From Aurelia coerulea (taxonomy: Eukaryota > Cnidaria > Scyphozoa > Semaeostomeae > Ulmaridae), in NCBI GenBank assembly GCA_039566865.1, contig CM076959.1:17530501-17594500 (forward strand): a stretch of 64,000 bases of DNA, given 5' to 3'. Position 1 is the first letter of the stretch, and every line of letters starts with the position of its first letter. The position numbers and the translations under genes are program-made. This document shows positions 19,184-29,810 of the stretch, piece after piece. Under the pieces are notes generated by a model. The model had not been told where the DNA came from. It saw nothing but the letters and a program-made list of their open reading frames with translations, and made no database searches.

Positions 19184-20010
19184 CACCAGCAGTAGATAGG
19201 AGAGGCTTAGATGAAAATTCAGAGAAGCAAGGCAAGGCCAGCACTTGAACAATCTTTGAATAAAGCAAACTCTTTATACCGTGAATGCTCCGCGTTTCTT
19301 TCCTCTCAATGACGGTTTAAATTTCAATGACAAAGATTTCTTCGTGATAAAGAAATACTCCTTCTTCAAGCAATGCACACACAAGAAACAAATCTGTGAG
19401 CTTCACCAATTCGAAGTACGATACATACAAACCCGTTGTTTCTTTCGCTTTGGTTCGCCTGTCCTTCGCTTCAACTTTAAATGAAATATAAGATTGACTT
19501 AGCCTCTCTGGTGAACTTCCTTTTCGCTTGACTTGCTCGTCAATCTATGTCTGATTCAGCTGAAATAGTTTATATTCGAGCGACCCCAGTAAAGACTGGT
19601 CTGCGTCTGCTCGTCATTTTAAGATCTTCTTTAATGTCTACTGCCCATTCGAATCCCTCAATCGTTCTATTTATTGTTGAAATCCTCTCGATTTGATTTG
19701 ATCCCCACTAATCAAACTTGGACAGGGTTAAAACTTTCCCAAATTCGCGATGAAATAGACACTTTTCCTGATACCAAGGAGGCTGTTTTCAATGATTAAG
19801 CTAATTTGGAGACTGAGATCTTTTTTATCAGGCAGAATTTTCTCCTTCGATCTATCAACATATAGACAGTTATTCTGGTGCTAATCACGGATTTATTTCA
19901 CTAATGCTCCCTTCTGTTCTCTTCTTTATCAATAGACTCAACGTTTCTGAAAAATTCAATTATCTCGACTGTCAATCTCTGTCTATTTATGTCTCCCAAG
20001 GTTGGATCTT
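19184..20010. other. No supported feature
   Basis: No gene recognised. The stretch around 19980-20010 (TATTTATGTCTCCCAAGGTTGG) has a second, similar copy at 20704-20760, part of an old local duplication. Confidence 0.45.
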
Positions 20011-20018
20011 TCCAGTTG

Positions 20019-20216
20019 CAGGGGTGGCGCCAGGGGAGGGCTAGGGGGGCTACAGCCCCCTCATCGGAAGCATCTAGCCCCCATCGGAGGACATTTTGGG
20101 TTCTTGTCGGAGGAAATTTGGCAAAATGACCTATGAAAGCTGCATTTTCTAACCATTTTAGCCCCCCTGTCGGAAGCTCCAGCCCCTCTGTCGGAAGATT
20201 CCTGGCGCCACCGCTG
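20019..20216. mobile_element. hAT-like MITE with GGGGTGGCGCCAG ends; empty-site paralogue in window
   Basis: 198 bp from CAGGGGTGGCGCCAGG to CCTGGCGCCACCGCTG, flanked by TCCAGTTG (20011-20018) and TCCAATTG (20217-20224). The unoccupied sister sequence near 20720-20750 reads GGTTGGATCCTTCTAATTGG continuous with CTTTTGTACCAGGGATGCTC, i.e. the same site without the insert. This confirms the boundaries and an 8-bp duplication. The interior repeats CGGAAG and AGCCCCC. Confidence 0.92.
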
Positions 20217-20518
20217 TCCAATTGACTTTTGTGTCAGAGATGCTCCTTTCTCGTTGAAAAAATTCGACTGGTTTATGTTGTAAAAGTTGAACTTGAATAT
20301 TCTCTTGAAACGGTAGATTAGTTCTTACACTTCGAGTGTGAATTTGAATTAGGTGTGAATTCAGCTTAAGGCTATGAGTCGCAGTTTCAACGAATAGATA
20401 AATTCGGTTTGATGTTTGATAGAGTTCAGAGCGATGAAAACAACGAATCACGTTATAAGTGTAACCTTCATAAAATTGCTTATTACTTCGATCCTTGGGT
20501 GGCGATTTGTTAGTTGAT

Positions 20519-20665
20519 CAGAAACGTAGGAAACGGGCCCCTCAAGATTTTGCAATAAACAAAGAATTGCCCTCTTTATTTTCAGAAAGTGCCCCTTTAG
20601 CTCAATGAAAAAGTGCCCTCTAAGTGCCCCCTCCCCCCATGTTTGAGATGCTTCCTACGTCCCTG
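20519..20665. mobile_element. GTAGGA-family hAT-like MITE, copy 3
   Basis: 147 bp from CAGAAACGTAGGAAACG to GCTTCCTACGTCCCTG, flanked by TAGTTGAT (20511-20518) and CAGTTGAT (20666-20673). It shares AGTGCCCCTTTAGCT and GTTTGAGATGC with 18176-18344. Confidence 0.88.
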
Positions 20666-20759
20666 CAGTTGATTTTCTTTATTATTGATACTCTCTGACC
20701 AGATATATGTCTCTCAAGGTTGGATCCTTCTAATTGGCTTTTGTACCAGGGATGCTCAT

Positions 20760-21191
20760 TTACTGGCTTGAAAGGAACATCGGGTAGATTGCTGTAAATC
20801 TGCCATGGAACTTTTTGATATCTGGATCGTTTTCAAAACTACGGCATTTTCATATTGAAAGAATTGATGGAAAAATTTGAAAAAATAGAATCATCGATAA
20901 TTCTAAATAAACAGAAGTGAAAGGATAGAATCTTAAAGGAAAGCATACCTTATGTAGGCCTATAATATAGTAATTGGCTAATTGCCGCCTTAAATATTGC
21001 AAGTGCCGCTATTTTTGAGACTAACCAAGACATCAGATATTAAAGATTTCCACGGCAGATTTACAGCAAAGTACCCCAATTTCCTTCCAAGCCGTTCAAT
21101 TGAAAGAAATATATAGTACAGGGTGCCCCAAAAAAATCTTTTTGGGACACCCAGTAGAATCTTACACCCACCTTTTTAAAGATTCGAGCCC
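20760..21191. mobile_element. T1-family MITE, left end missing
   Basis: The right end ...TCTTACACCCACCTTTTTAAA then GATTCGAGCCC|TA is the T1 terminus. GTAAATCTGCCATGGAA and its inverse CCACGGCAGATTTACAGC pair as in 37455-37952. A 36-bp mini-element is inserted in its right arm at 21119. The left terminus is not recognisable. Confidence 0.8.
21119..21154. mobile_element. 36-bp TIR-only mariner-like mini-insert in a T1 copy
   Basis: CAGGGTGCCCCAAAAA is followed within a few bases by its near-perfect inverse TTTTTGGGACACCCAG, and TA flanks both sides. Other T1 copies read continuously across this position (AAATAGGTCATAGAATTTTA), so the insertion is precise. The ends match the TIR of 59797-60041 (CAGGGTGTCCCAAAA). 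Confidence 0.82.
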
Positions 21192-21546
21192 TAGGTTGGT
21201 GGCGTATCTCTAAAGACATGCTAAGCCAGCCACAATGCTTAAAGTCAGAACTATATTTGGAATTAACAAAAGGATTCTCTTAACACTAAATTAACTGTAA
21301 ATTTGGAGAGGTAGATGAACTTGTGACTGGAAGAAAATCACAGAGCTTGATACCAGTTTAAATCGTTTAAGCTAAGATTAGTGAAATATACGGTGATACT
21401 GAGCCAAGATCATAGTACCACAAGTAGACTTACATTTGTTAAGATTTGACAAAAGATATTTCGCAATAACCTTATTTTGATGCATTGGAAAGTACTAAAA
21501 GTAAAGTGACTAAAGTGCCGTGTCTACTTAACCTCACTACATAAGG
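21192..21546. other. No supported feature
   Basis: Nothing recognised beyond unique AT-rich sequence. Confidence 0.5.
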
Positions 21547-21559
21547 ACCCTCTAGTTAC

Positions 21560-21974
21560 TACTTCTATCGTTCAGAGCATTCGGCTTCCCGAACGGATGT
21601 GGCGGCATACACAATGTTCCTCCATTTCTCTCTGTCCTGGGCTGTTGTAATGGCCTCAGTCATAGTCAGTCCTAGCTTCTCTTTGATTGTATTTGTCATT
21701 CTGGTTTTCTGCCGTCCTCTTGATCTTTTTCCAAATACCATTCCTGTCAGTAAGTCATTTTCTATGCATCTGTGTCTCATAATGTGTCCTATGCATTGAA
21801 GTTTCTGTTGCTCTATCTCGTTAACAAGTCCTTTAGTTTCCCCGATCTCGTCAAGAACACTTTTGTTTGATCTCTCCGTCCAGCTGATTTTTAACAGTCT
21901 CCCACAGCTCAAATGACTGTATTCTAGCTCTATCACTCTTTTTCATTGTGTTTCGTTTGTATTCTAGCTCTATC
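21560..21974 (-). mobile_element. 5'-truncated LINE with 13-bp TSD
   Basis: The minus strand encodes a non-LTR retrotransposon C-terminus with the family hallmarks LLKISWTERSNKSVLDEIGE, KLQCIGHIMRH, GKRSRGRQ and AQDREKWR, ending in TGA at about 21565. ACCCTCTAGTTAC flanks the insert exactly (21547-21559 and 21975-21987). There is no poly-A; the 3' end is ...GAACGATAGAAGT. The 5' end (right side) contains a short direct repeat, ATTCTAGCTCTATCAC, twice. This LINE is a different lineage from the CNCRLC-tailed copies elsewhere. Confidence 0.92.
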
Positions 21975-22108
21975 ACCCTCTAGTTACGCTGATCTTATTG
22001 AGTTGCTTTGTTGTTGCTGTTGTCGCTCCACTGAGGGCCTTATTTCCCTAGAGCTGTAAAACAGGACAAAAATGCCAACCTGCTACAAGTCTTTGTTGCA
22101 ACGTCTCT

Positions 22109-22425
22109 TTTTTTTTTTTTTTTTTTTTTTATATTCAATATAAAATTTTACAAGAACGAACTACTTAAGACACTACGTACAAGCTACTTTACTAAACTAC
22201 GAGGACGATACCACGGAGTGCAAGAGACCGTGACAACTCCGCAGCCATTAACATAGAGAACATGTAACTAAACTAGAATTAAATATACGGCTACGAAAAA
22301 TACACATAAACGATTTTTACTGATAATTACTAAGGTTCGTTTCACTTTGCATGTCGGGCTAACTTTGGGCAAGCAGGTCTTTTTTACAAAATGGGTGAAA
22401 TTGGAGATTCGATATCAGATTTGGT
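22109..22425 (-). mobile_element. Retroposed insert with poly-A tail and 10-bp TSD
   Basis: On the minus strand this ~317-bp segment ends in a run of more than 20 A (T at 22109-22131). It is bounded by CAACGTCTCT at 22099-22108 and 22426-22435. This is the signature of target-primed reverse transcription. The body does not match other elements here and has no recognisable ORF; a truncated LINE 3' UTR, a SINE or a processed transcript are all possible. Confidence 0.8.
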
Positions 22426-22435
22426 CAACGTCTCT

Positions 22436-23649
22436 GTTGACCGAAGCGCCATCATCAAGTCAAAGAGCACAGGAAAACGAGAGACTCCAGGTAATAAGTC
22501 TAGTTTCTACCGTGCCATCCTTCCTCGCAGCTCTTATTTGATAGCACTGAGAGTAAATTTTTACCTTCACGTAATGTACACTGCTCAACGAACTTTCATC
22601 GCCCTTATGAAGTTGGCGATGCGGAGGGCAATGCTGCCCCATTGCACTAACGTTCGTCCCTTTTCTCGTCACGTTTGCCATGTCACCGCGAGTTCCCTAA
22701 CAAATTTGCAAGCTTTAATAGAATGATCAAAACCTGGACGGGTAAGCAGTGTAATTACATAATTTATTAATAGCCTATTCATAAGCTACGTACAGTTTCC
22801 AATTTTCTATATCTCTGAACTATGTCATACAAACTTTAAAGAACAAAGTTTGTTTTGCGCGCAGTACGTTGTTAGTTAGGCATATGCAAATTTTGAAGAT
22901 ACGACAATGCACTAGAACAGTGGTAGTACGCAACATTTTGATCTTAAAGAGCATATGTCATGAAGCTGATTGGTTCATGCAATACAATTCTCTCTATTGT
23001 TTATTACAAAGCACAGGATCGAGGCTGAATTTTCATTGCAATAAAAATTCATGAAATAGAAATAAAAAGTCTCGAAACAATGGAATTCCACTCCAAACTT
23101 GTTTGTTGTATTAACCAATTGCTAACGTGACATATGTGCTTTAACTCTTCATCACGTGTGGAAGCAAAGTAAATATTTTCACACCTGTTGAAGAGTTAAG
23201 TTAGAACCTTCAATGATAGAAGAAGATCCATTTTCTTCAGACTTTTGGTAAGAATTTAGACCGCATTTGGAATCTGTTTGGTTGTGAATCCCTGTATGAG
23301 TGAAAATAAACAAATCAGATAATAAACATTGAACGAATACGAGAAGTCACGTCGTCAGTCTGATGCGATCCCAGGATGCAACGCGAACAGCATCTTCGCA
23401 TTAAACTTTAGAACTGTCTATTCTCATAACATAGGAAAGCAATAACCCGCAGCTTTGAAGATAATCAATTTTCTAGAAAGATCATCATTCTAAAGACGTC
23501 AATAAACTCAGATACATTGCATCTACAGAAACAACATTATCACCCATTCTGAATGAAAATCAGTTCTCTTTTTGTTGTGAAAATACATTTCTTAATTCGT
23601 TTAATTTAATTTGATTGTCTAAGCCGAAATCGCATTATTCTGATATTTC
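22436..23649. other. No gene; one short inverted repeat
   Basis: The only structure seen is 23141-23199: TTAACTCTTCA with CACGTGTG, inverted after a 15-base loop (CACACCTGTTGAAGAGTTAA), arms about 22 bp with a few mismatches. 23330-23370 repeats words from 1953-1995. No coding evidence. Confidence 0.5.
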
Positions 23650-25215
23650 TGTATGTGTTTATTGACTTAAAGCACACAATAAAACCGTGAGGTGAATTAA
23701 TCAAGAAACGGACAATAACCCGACAAGAGATCATCTAGGTAAAATATGCATTGGCTTGTTTGTTCTTTATATTCCCATAACGCTTACAAACAACAAACAA
23801 AGATTACAAGATGATGCCACAAGGAGCATTGAAATACATAGCAACCCTGCTACCATAACATTTAACATAGAGATTCAAAACTGACATTTCATTTAAAGCA
23901 TTACAAATTACATATTACAAATAGCAATTACAAATATCAATATTGCAAATAATTTCAAAAAACAAATGAAAAAAAGTTACAAGAGAGAGGAGGCTTTTAA
24001 CAATAAAATATTGAAACCGTTCTGAGGCCTGAATATATTTCAATGAATGTTGTATCGAGAATTTTTATATTTGAATCTAAAGATAACTTTTCGTGGCCAT
24101 ACAAAATCATTTGGAGTACATTTTCATTCTAAAGGTTTGTTAGTCAATGGGTCTGCGATTTCGCATTTACGGTGGTGAGAAGATCTTGTCTATCTTCATC
24201 ATAAGCATATGGCAGAGGTGCTCCGTTTGCTCAATACCATAATTGATCGGGCACAAAGCATTTAATGCATTGCTGAAGTTATAGAAGTAATTTATATTTT
24301 ATATTTACATTTTTATACAAAATAGTTAAATTTTGACTAGTCTGAGGATAAATAGAGTCCCCTTCTTTAATTTCCGTTCTATCCTTATCTGACAAAAAAT
24401 GCACGAATTTCTATTCACTACCAGCAAACGAAAAACTTATTTGATTTTCACAATGATTCTGATTCGTACATTTTAATCCGCCAAAAACAAATATATTCTG
24501 ACGAAATACGAATCTGTATTCATTTATGATTTATACAAGGTCAAATTAAAGGGAAGCAGTTCCGAGTTAAAGCTAATATATTCAACCCACGCAGAAAGAG
24601 ATCTCCTGAATTTGAAAATTTCATAATAATGCTGATTTGTACATTGTAATCCGTCAAGAACAAATAAATTCTGGCGAAATACGAATCTGTATTCATTTGT
24701 GATTTATACAAGGTCAAATTAAAGGGACGCAGAAAGAGATTGCCTAAATTTGAAAATTTCATAATAATGTTGATTCGTTGATTCGTATAATGATTCGTAT
24801 AATGATTCGTTGATCCGTCAAGAACAAAGAAATCCAGCAAAATAAGAATCCGTTTCTATCAATGATTCACGCAAGCTCAAATTCAATGGAGGTAGTTCCG
24901 AATTAAAGTGAATGAACGGAACCATGTGAAGCTAAGTTTATGACTAAGACAAATAATTTCTTATGGTCGCAGGTTGCAAACACATAATTTGAAGGCATAA
25001 ACGCCTACACACATAATTTGTTATGGTTGCAGGGTTGCTACGTACTTCCATGTGGCATCATCTTGTAATCTTTGTTTGTTGTTTGTAAATTTCATGGGAG
25101 TACAAAGAAAAAACAAGCCAATGAATATTTTTACCAAGATGATCTCTTGTGGGGTTATTGTCCGTTTCTTGATTAATTCGCATCGCAATTTCATTGTTTG
25201 CCTTAAAGGTCAACA
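23650..25215. mobile_element. ~1.5-kb foldback element with ~210-bp arms
   Basis: 23650-23865 is the inverse of 25015-25215: shared blocks include GAATTAATCAAGAAACGGAC, AACAAACAAAGATTACAAGA and GATGATGCCACA. The centre contains two to three ~150-bp direct repeats (24470-24900) with AATACGAATCTGTATTCATT and TTATACAAGGTCAAATTAAA. No protein is encoded. Element ends and TSD were not resolved. Confidence 0.75.
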
Positions 25216-25228
25216 AACACATGCACTA

Positions 25229-25250
25229 CTGATGAGGGTTAGGCCCGAAA
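25229..25250 (+). ncRNA. Hammerhead-ribozyme-like core (partial)
   Basis: CTGATGA at 25229-25235, a 3-bp stem II (GGG/CCC, loop TTAGG), then GAAA at 25247-25250. This is the exact spacing of the hammerhead core. ATGT after it can pair with ACAT at 25219-25222 as stem III, but the base at the cleavage position would be G, normally forbidden, and no stem I is visible. A related but decayed motif lies at 48846-48862. Penelope-like and other retroelements are known to carry hammerheads; activity here is not supported. Confidence 0.35.
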
Positions 25251-25920
25251 TGTTTAGTCTTCTAAGCTCTGGGCTATAAACTTCAGTTCAAGATATCTTA
25301 TTATGTAGTACCGTAATAGCTCTATAAAGCCCCGGGGGTTTATATAATTTCGGACACTCCAGAGTGGGGCTTAAAGGGCAAGTCCGCCGCGGTTAGAATA
25401 ATTGGTGATAAAATGAAAGGTTACAATGTTGTGAATGGTGTAGTACTTTTTTCCAACCTTGCGTATTTCAATCTGCGAAATGAGCGAAATGACGTCATTA
25501 TTTATGAGGTCATTGCGCTAACTTTGCCTTCGACCTGAACGATGCTGTTTTCCCGCAAAACTCTTAAGTACTTTCCGACGTCACAATCGATCCTCCAGAC
25601 CGAGGCTAGCCTTATCGCGCCTACTTACAAAATGGCAACGACATTGGGCCTAACTTAGAAAATGTTGTACAAATTTACAACAGAAAGAGATCTCAAAACT
25701 TGGAAAGAACTCACAATTGGTGTTCGGCAGTTGATAAGGTTGCTTTTTGACATTAATTGTAGAAACCGCGGATTTATCTTTTAAAGTTTTGTCTTTGCTA
25801 ACTGGAGTACTTCCTCCCGCTGAAAAATGTCAAAGCACGTGTCGAAATCATGAAATATAATAAGCTAGCATATGCAGCTCTTGAGGTTGTTATTATCTAC
25901 GCTAACTTCGAATCAGAAAG
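25251..25920. other. No supported feature
   Basis: Contains GGGCTTAAAGGGCAAGTCCGCC at about 25367, resembling a TTAA-type element end, but no partner terminus was found. The interval 25460-25640 is relatively GC-rich with TGACGTCA-like words. Confidence 0.4.
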
Positions 25921-26040
25921 AGCAAATTCAAAATCAAAATTCAAATTCAAAATCACACAATCAAAATTCAAAATCACACAATCACACAATCAAAATTCAA
26001 AATCACACAATCAAAATTCTAAATTCAAAATCACACAATA
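25921..26040 (+). repeat. AATTCAAAATC(ACAC) minisatellite
   Basis: Irregular repetition of AATTCAAAATCACACAATCA words over about 120 bases. The open frames in several phases here are repetition artefacts. Confidence 0.85.
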
Positions 26041-27099
26041 ATACCGTATTGATCCGCTGAGAGACCTTAGAGCATCCAAATCCAGGAAAGTGCGAGTCCG
26101 TTTCTATTAATGATTCATGCAATTTCAACTTTAAGGAAGCAGTTCCGAATTAAAGAAAATCGTTTGCCGCGCAAAAGAAGATTTCCTAAATCTAACACCA
26201 TGTTTTCCTCATGGAGATCAAATTGAACATCGTTTTATTAATAAATCATGATTTCTTTCTTTCTTATTATTGATGTGTGCTGCATGCTGCATGCTGCATG
26301 CTGCGTGGTAGTGTTATATTCATGCCAATCTGGGGTGTTTTGGGTGTTTTGGAAAGGAAATTTAATCATCATTGCTTTGAAATGAACTCAGTAACAATTT
26401 TGTTTTCTCTGAAACGATTGTCCAATGCTTGGGTTAAAAAGAGAACAAAGGCCCTGAAGAAAATCTTGAAATGTGAATATATCTTCACTTTTTGGTGTGG
26501 CCAAGAGCCCAAGAGGTTACAGGGAAACTGTTTCAATGAGCTTCTTATCCGGAACCTATATTACAAAAGACAAGCAGCACTAACATATTGGCAAACATTT
26601 ATCAAGCAAAGTTTGCAGAGAAGAAAAAAGATGTTATTTCAACAGTTCAATATGCAAACATTGACAATCATATTTTGATCTATGATTGTTGACAGAAAAT
26701 CCAGGAGAAATGTGAAAATGTTGTCTGCTTGAAAAGCGCTAAGGCGTTTTTGTTCCCAATGTTGCATTGCGTCGATAAAGAGGGTAGCCGCCGCAGGGAG
26801 AGTGTCTTCAAACATTGAAGTGGGCAGCGTAGAAGCGAAAAGGTTGAATGGGATGTTATCAAACAAAATTGCTTTTTCAATATTATCAATATTAAGATTG
26901 AGACTTTGAGTTATCTCCTTCTCCGTTCCCTACCCTTCTTCTTACTCTATCCTACCTTTAAAGCGCATCATTCAAATATCGCCTCCATATCTATCAATGA
27001 TCTGATCTCCTGTCAATGTCAATAATTTCTCTCTGCCTGCTTTAGTCTTCATCTGCATCTCTGATCGTTCCTTGCCTTACCTGACTAACACTGTCGAGA
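26041..27099. other. TGCTGCA microsatellite and an unassigned open frame
   Basis: 26277-26303 is a short repeat of CTGCATG. From it runs a 133-aa plus-strand frame (26277-26678) whose second half is basic and has spaced aromatic residues (AWVKKR, YWQTFIKQSLQRR). No family could be assigned and no splice sites frame it; chance is the default reading. The remainder is unremarkable. Confidence 0.35.
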
Positions 27100-28210
27100 C
27101 ATATTTTATCAACCTTTTTCTCCCAGCTTACACCTATATCATCCAGATATAGCCTTTGTATTTGTGATCTTTTTCAATATCAATACCATAAGACATACCT
27201 CATAAATACTTCTCCTTACCTATAGTCCGTCTCAAATTAGATGTCACCTGCAAATTCCCGAGAATTACAACAATAGACGTGTTTTGCTAAAAATTTTGCA
27301 TTGTCGCAAATTTCAGATGACATCTAATTCGATACGGACCTACATCTCACATTTGCATCTCAAATACTTTTATATTCAACATAAAGATTTAAACAAAACG
27401 AAATTACTTAAAGCTTAATGGTCGGAGTTGCTTTTTACAACAATAAGAGACTTCAACTTAAGTGTGAAATATTTGTCATTCACACTATTGTGCACACTAC
27501 ATCTCAGCTCATTTGTTAAAAATCTTTCATCAGCCATTTTCTCCTACCTTATAGCTATATCATCCACATACAGCCCTTGTGGCCCTTGTGTCAATGATCT
27601 TTTTCTACATAAACATCATTAAACAGATTTCATAAATACTTCTCCTTATACCTAGTTCATCCACATCTCCTATTGTCCCAGACGACAACAACTAAAGGAA
27701 CTATCACAACACAGAAGATATTTCATCAGCCCTTTTTTGCTACCTCAGAAAAAGGAATCATCCACATACAGCCTTTGTATCTGTGATTGATTTTCTAGTT
27801 AATACCACTTGACCGATTACATAAATACTTCTCTTTATCTTGTTCATCCACATCTCCGATTGTCCGAGACGACAACAACTAACACTACACAGAAGATCTT
27901 TCATCGACCTTTTTTTACTACCTTAGAAAAAGGAGTCATCCACATGCAGCCCTTGTATCTGTGATTAATTTTCTAGTTAATACGATAAGACTGATTTCAT
28001 GAACACTTCTCCTTACCTAATTCACTCACCACTTCGATCGTCCGAGAACTAACACTGCACAGAAGATATTTCATCAGCCTTTTTCTACTACCTTAGAAAA
28101 AGGAATCAGCCACATACAGCCCTTGTATCCGTTAATTAGTTAGTACCGTTAATACTGTATTAGTTAATACCGTTAGACAGATTTCATAAATATTTCTCCT
28201 TACCTAATTT
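27100..28210. repeat. Tandem repeat array, ~180-190-bp period, about six units
   Basis: The landmarks ATTTCATCAGCC, TTTTCTACTACC, AAAGGAATCATCCACATACA, GCCCTTGTATCTGTGAT and CATAAATACTTCTCCTTACC recur at intervals of 188, 179 and 187 between 27639 and 28193, with earlier, more diverged units from about 27100. The array is interrupted by a MITE at 27235-27339. Confidence 0.85.
27235..27339. mobile_element. 105-bp MITE in the tandem array
   Basis: GTCCGTCTCAAATTAGATGT at the left is inverted at the right as ACATCTAATTCGATACGGAC with two mismatches. The insertion splits the array word CTTCTCCTTACCTA, and TA flanks both ends. AT-rich, non-coding. Confidence 0.8.
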
Positions 28211-28429
28211 ACGCTTCTTCTCTGTCTGCAATCTCTCTGCATTCTAATTTCATTAAACGAATTTAGTTCATGAGGCACGAAAAACATAGAAGCAGCTGTA
28301 AGATCATGTTTGAAATAATGGAATTAACTCAAATCCTTTTAGAACAATCCCTCCTGCTTGGCAGCTAATTTTCTCACCAGTTGCGCATTTTCAATGTTTG
28401 TAAAATTTTTATTTAAGGCAAGATTAATG

Positions 28430-28760
28430 CGCTATTTTTATCCTTGACTGGTAAGTTAAGTGAATCTCTGCACGACTTGAGGCAGCAACAAATCAAGACA
28501 CAAACACATACTAAAAAACCGAACATAAGCAAACAAAATAAAATCTCGATGTTCACATGTCTGTGTTTGTAGAACTTCAATCATAGGAAAAGTCAATGCG
28601 TTATTTTTTATCTTTAACTGGTAAGTTGAGTGATTCTTTGCACACCTTGAACAAACAAAATTCCTCTTGAGTAGACCTGACGCAATCAACAAGCTAAAAC
28701 GTTTGAGCAAAACCAAACACAAATAAAGCCACCAAAATCTCGCTCTGATCACGTTAACCA
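28430..28760. repeat. Two-unit tandem duplication (~185 bp)
   Basis: GCGYTATTTTTATCCTTGAC|TGGTAAGTTAAGTGA ... at 28429-28462 recurs as GCGTTATTTTTTATCTTTAACTGGTAAGTTGAGTGA at 28598-28634, with matching CAAACACAA flanks. Diverged. Confidence 0.65.
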
Positions 28761-29021
28761 ATAAGTGCTAATCAAGATTGTCCTGTATCATTCATTATTA
28801 CCTGACTGATGTTTCAAAAACGAGGCAATACGAGACTCCCGCCAATCCCATCGGCTAATGGCTAATCGCACATTTCCCGCAGATACAAGGACGCATTTTC
28901 GCCACCACAGCAACTAATTTAGGTCTGTGAGATTTACAATGAACTCAAGCGACGTAACAGTTACAAAATGCGTTTGACTAAGCGATATAAGACAAAATTA
29001 GAAGCTATCAGGTAATAAAAC

Positions 29022-29158
29022 TCATACTAACCGGTTTTGTAGCTGTACAGGAAAATATAAAGCCCTCGGTCTTATAGCACAGACCTCACAAGCTCGGTCT
29101 GTATTTTTAAGACCTCGGGCGTTATATTTTCCAGTACAACACAAAACAGGTTGGTATG
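29022..29158. mobile_element. 137-bp foldback sequence
   Basis: CATACTAACCGGTTTTGTAG ... GTACAGGAAAATATAAAGCCC is mirrored by GGGCGTTATATTTTCCAGTAC ... CAGGTTGGTATG, with inner repeats of AGACCTC and GCTCGGTCT. A MITE is the likely identity; no TSD tested. Confidence 0.7.
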
Positions 29159-29810
29159 CGCATAGTATCATTGAAAACAGGTATCATGCTTCGTAAAAAC
29201 ATGCAATTGTAGATTTCTATTTACTCCTCTTGTTCTATAAGCGGTTTAATGCTATTTGCTCATTGTTCAATTCATTTGGTGTATTTGTGGTTGTGTCACC
29301 TCTGCGTTAGTCAATACACAAAATACGAATGCATTAAGTATGCCTGTTCGCTTCTAGGTGCTAACCATGTAAACAAAAAGATCTTTATTCAGTATTCAAT
29401 GTGCTTGAGAAAGCTATTGCTTATCCATTGCAGGTACATATGTAAGAATATAATATGCAAGCTTTTGATCATGTCGAATCGCAGATTTAGATCACACTCT
29501 ATGTCTTTGTGTTTATGCCTTTATGTAGATGATTTTATTAGTGGCCTACCACAGGATAGGCCCCTGGATTCATAAATTCACGCATCAACATTTTCGTGAA
29601 ATCAGGGAGCTCCCGTGAGCTCCCCCCCCCCCCTGGGTGTTACTTTCACTCATTACAGTACAAGACTTGCGCAAATTATCAAATTTTGTTTACAGCCATT
29701 ACAATGTTTTGATGCTTGCAAACGCGCAACGGAGCATTGGGGAACATGGGGAGCACACCGGGTCTTTATGGATGTTGTTAGCACTTAAAAAAACTCAGTA
29801 TTCTTATTTT
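29159..29810. other. No supported feature
   Basis: A short palindrome-like GAGCTCCCGTGAGCTC followed by poly-C lies at about 29607-29633, reminiscent of a DNA8 end but without partner. Open frames here lack motifs. Confidence 0.4.

Noticed and set aside
22391..22490. Exon-like ORF with ATG and GT donor
   Set aside because: It straddles the junction of a retroposed insert marked by a 10-bp TSD and poly-A.
26277..26678. 133-aa ORF with spaced Trp/Tyr and basic residues, considered as a coiled-coil or Sfi1-like fragment
   Set aside because: No convincing motif alignment by eye, no splice context, and the start lies in a microsatellite.
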